A stretch of DNA of 13,949 nucleotides, from NCBI GenBank assembly GCA_023433775.1, contig JAEYTY010000064.1:1-13949 (forward strand), given 5' to 3'. This stretch comes from Pseudomonadota bacterium (GTDB lineage: Bacteria; Pseudomonadota; Alphaproteobacteria; Rhizobiales; Devosiaceae). This document shows positions 13,335 to 13,949 of this stretch, piece by piece. A program made the position numbers and the translations under genes. Position 1 is the stretch's first letter. Each line of letters begins with the position of its first letter. The notes under the pieces are model-generated. The model did no database searches and was not told the DNA's origin. It saw only the letters and a list, made by a program, of their open reading frames with translations.

Positions 13335-13832
13335 TTACTGGACGACGGTGACCGCGCGGCGGTTCTGGCTCCAGCAGGAAATGTCGTTACAGATCGCGAC
13401 CGGGCGTTCCTTGCCGAAGGACTGGCTGGTGATCCGCTGGGCATTGACGCCACGCGAGACCAGATAGTTGACGACAACCGAAGCACGGCGGGCGCCGAGG
13501 GCGATGTTGTATTCGCGGGTGCCGCGCTCGTCGGCATGGCCTTCGATCATGATGCGGTAGTTCTGATACTGGTTGAGCCAGGCGGCCTGCTTGTCGAGGG
13601 TGGCCGAAGCTTCGCTGGTCAGCGCGCTGGAATCGGTTTCGAAGAACACGCGGTCGCCCACGGTCACGAGGAATTCCTGCTGGCTGCCCGGGGCGCCGCC
13701 GCCGGGGCCGAGATTGCCCACGCCGGTCATGCCGACATTATCGGCGCTGCGCGAACAGGCTGCGATGGCAACAACAAAGAGCAGCATCGCGGCAGCGCGC
13801 AACGCGGTATTGATGGGTGCGGGAATGACCAC
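13335..13832 (-). CDS. pal: Peptidoglycan-associated lipoprotein
   Basis: This 165-residue outer-membrane lipoprotein binds peptidoglycan and TolB and tightens the envelope at division. The signal peptide ends in a lipobox, IAAC, with lipidated Cys26. A short Gly/Pro-rich linker follows, then an OmpA-like domain from about residue 53. It contains VFFETDSS, GHADERGTREYN and LGARRA, with Asp101 and Arg116 at the positions that hold meso-diaminopimelate in this fold. Two late cysteines (ICNDISC, just before WSQNRRAVTV) probably form a disulfide, as in other alphaproteobacterial Pal proteins. The start is GTG at 13832 with AGGAG 6 nt upstream. tolB is expected just outside the right edge. The gene is followed by three hairpins that separate it from cpoB. 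Confidence 0.96.
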   Translation of the reverse strand: MVIPAPINTALRAAAMLLFVVAIAACSRSADNVGMTGVGNLGPGGGAPGSQQEFLVTVGDRVFFETDSSALTSEASATLDKQAAWLNQYQNYRIMIEGHADERGTREYNIALGARRASVVVNYLVSRGVNAQRITSQSFGKERPVAICNDISCWSQNRRAVTVVQ

Positions 13833-13949
13833 GGTAGGCTCCTGGAAAGGCTAAAATCTTAAGGGCGGTATTTACCGTGCTTAATCTTAAAACCGGGTGT
13901 GCTGGCGTGGTTAATCTTTGCTTATTCGGGCGTGAATGTGGCGGGAAAC
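13833..13949 (-). promoter_or_regulatory. pal upstream region with repeats and a CtrA-like box
   Basis: This AT-rich 117-bp stretch holds three copies of AATCTT (13855, 13883, 13913; spacing 28 and 30 bp). It also has the inverted repeat CGGTA-TT-TACCG (13866-13877) between the first two copies, and TTAA-N7-TTAT (13911-13925), one mismatch from the CtrA consensus TTAA-N7-TTAA. The density of symmetric elements suggests a promoter for pal separate from tolB. No tolB end can be identified. Confidence 0.4.

Noticed and set aside
13913..13949. A possible 3' end of tolB on the minus strand
   Set aside because: One frame ends in a TAA at 13911-13913, but the dozen residues visible cannot be matched to TolB with any confidence.

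Overview
The window is GC-rich, densely packed chromosomal DNA that reads as core genome of an alphaproteobacterium, most likely of the order Hyphomicrobiales. This rests on the pal-cpoB-tilS order, the style of the ArgB, IlvA and Pal proteins, and an RskA-type sigma/anti-sigma pair. A Devosia-like genus is a guess from overall flavour only. I saw no rRNA, tRNA, CRISPR array, insertion sequence or phage gene.

Layout, left to right. 1-893 (-) is the N-terminal half of an ABC exporter that runs off the left edge. 979-1968 (-) is an aldo/keto reductase strikingly like eukaryotic Kv-channel beta subunits. 2147-2851 (-) is a HAD-family pyrimidine 5'-nucleotidase. 2930-4147 (-) encodes an acidic, cysteine-free secreted protein of unknown function. 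4327-5844 (-) is ilvA, divergent from an EmrB/QacA-type MFS transporter at 6019-7500 (+). That transporter converges, across a bidirectional terminator, on a TauE/SafE-type permease at 7538-8314 (-). argB lies at 8438-9346 (-). A 261-bp gap separates argB from a SigK-like ECF sigma factor (9608-10159, +), which is translationally coupled to its RskA-type anti-sigma factor (10156-10860, +). That operon runs head-on into tilS (10864-12138, -) with only 3 bp between the stop codons. tilS overlaps the end of cpoB (12123-13163, -), and pal (13335-13832, -) lies upstream of cpoB.

How the genes work together. The right end is the distal part of the Tol-Pal envelope cluster, with pal and cpoB separated by a terminator and two further hairpins. 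The sigma/anti-sigma pair sits where ftsH is usually found after tilS. The middle carries amino-acid biosynthesis (ilvA, argB) mixed with two transporters. The left part is a run of minus-strand genes, each with its own spacer and palindromes, so they look like separate transcription units.

I did not find a clearly new multi-gene system. The best leads are a conserved-looking cysteine pair in the sigma factor, spaced as in the redox switch of M. tuberculosis SigK; the structured pal-cpoB junction with a TTG-started cpoB; an operator-like palindrome on a probably leaderless ABC exporter gene; and the unknown secreted protein with a hairpin-rich leader. All statements come from reading the sequence, with no database search.
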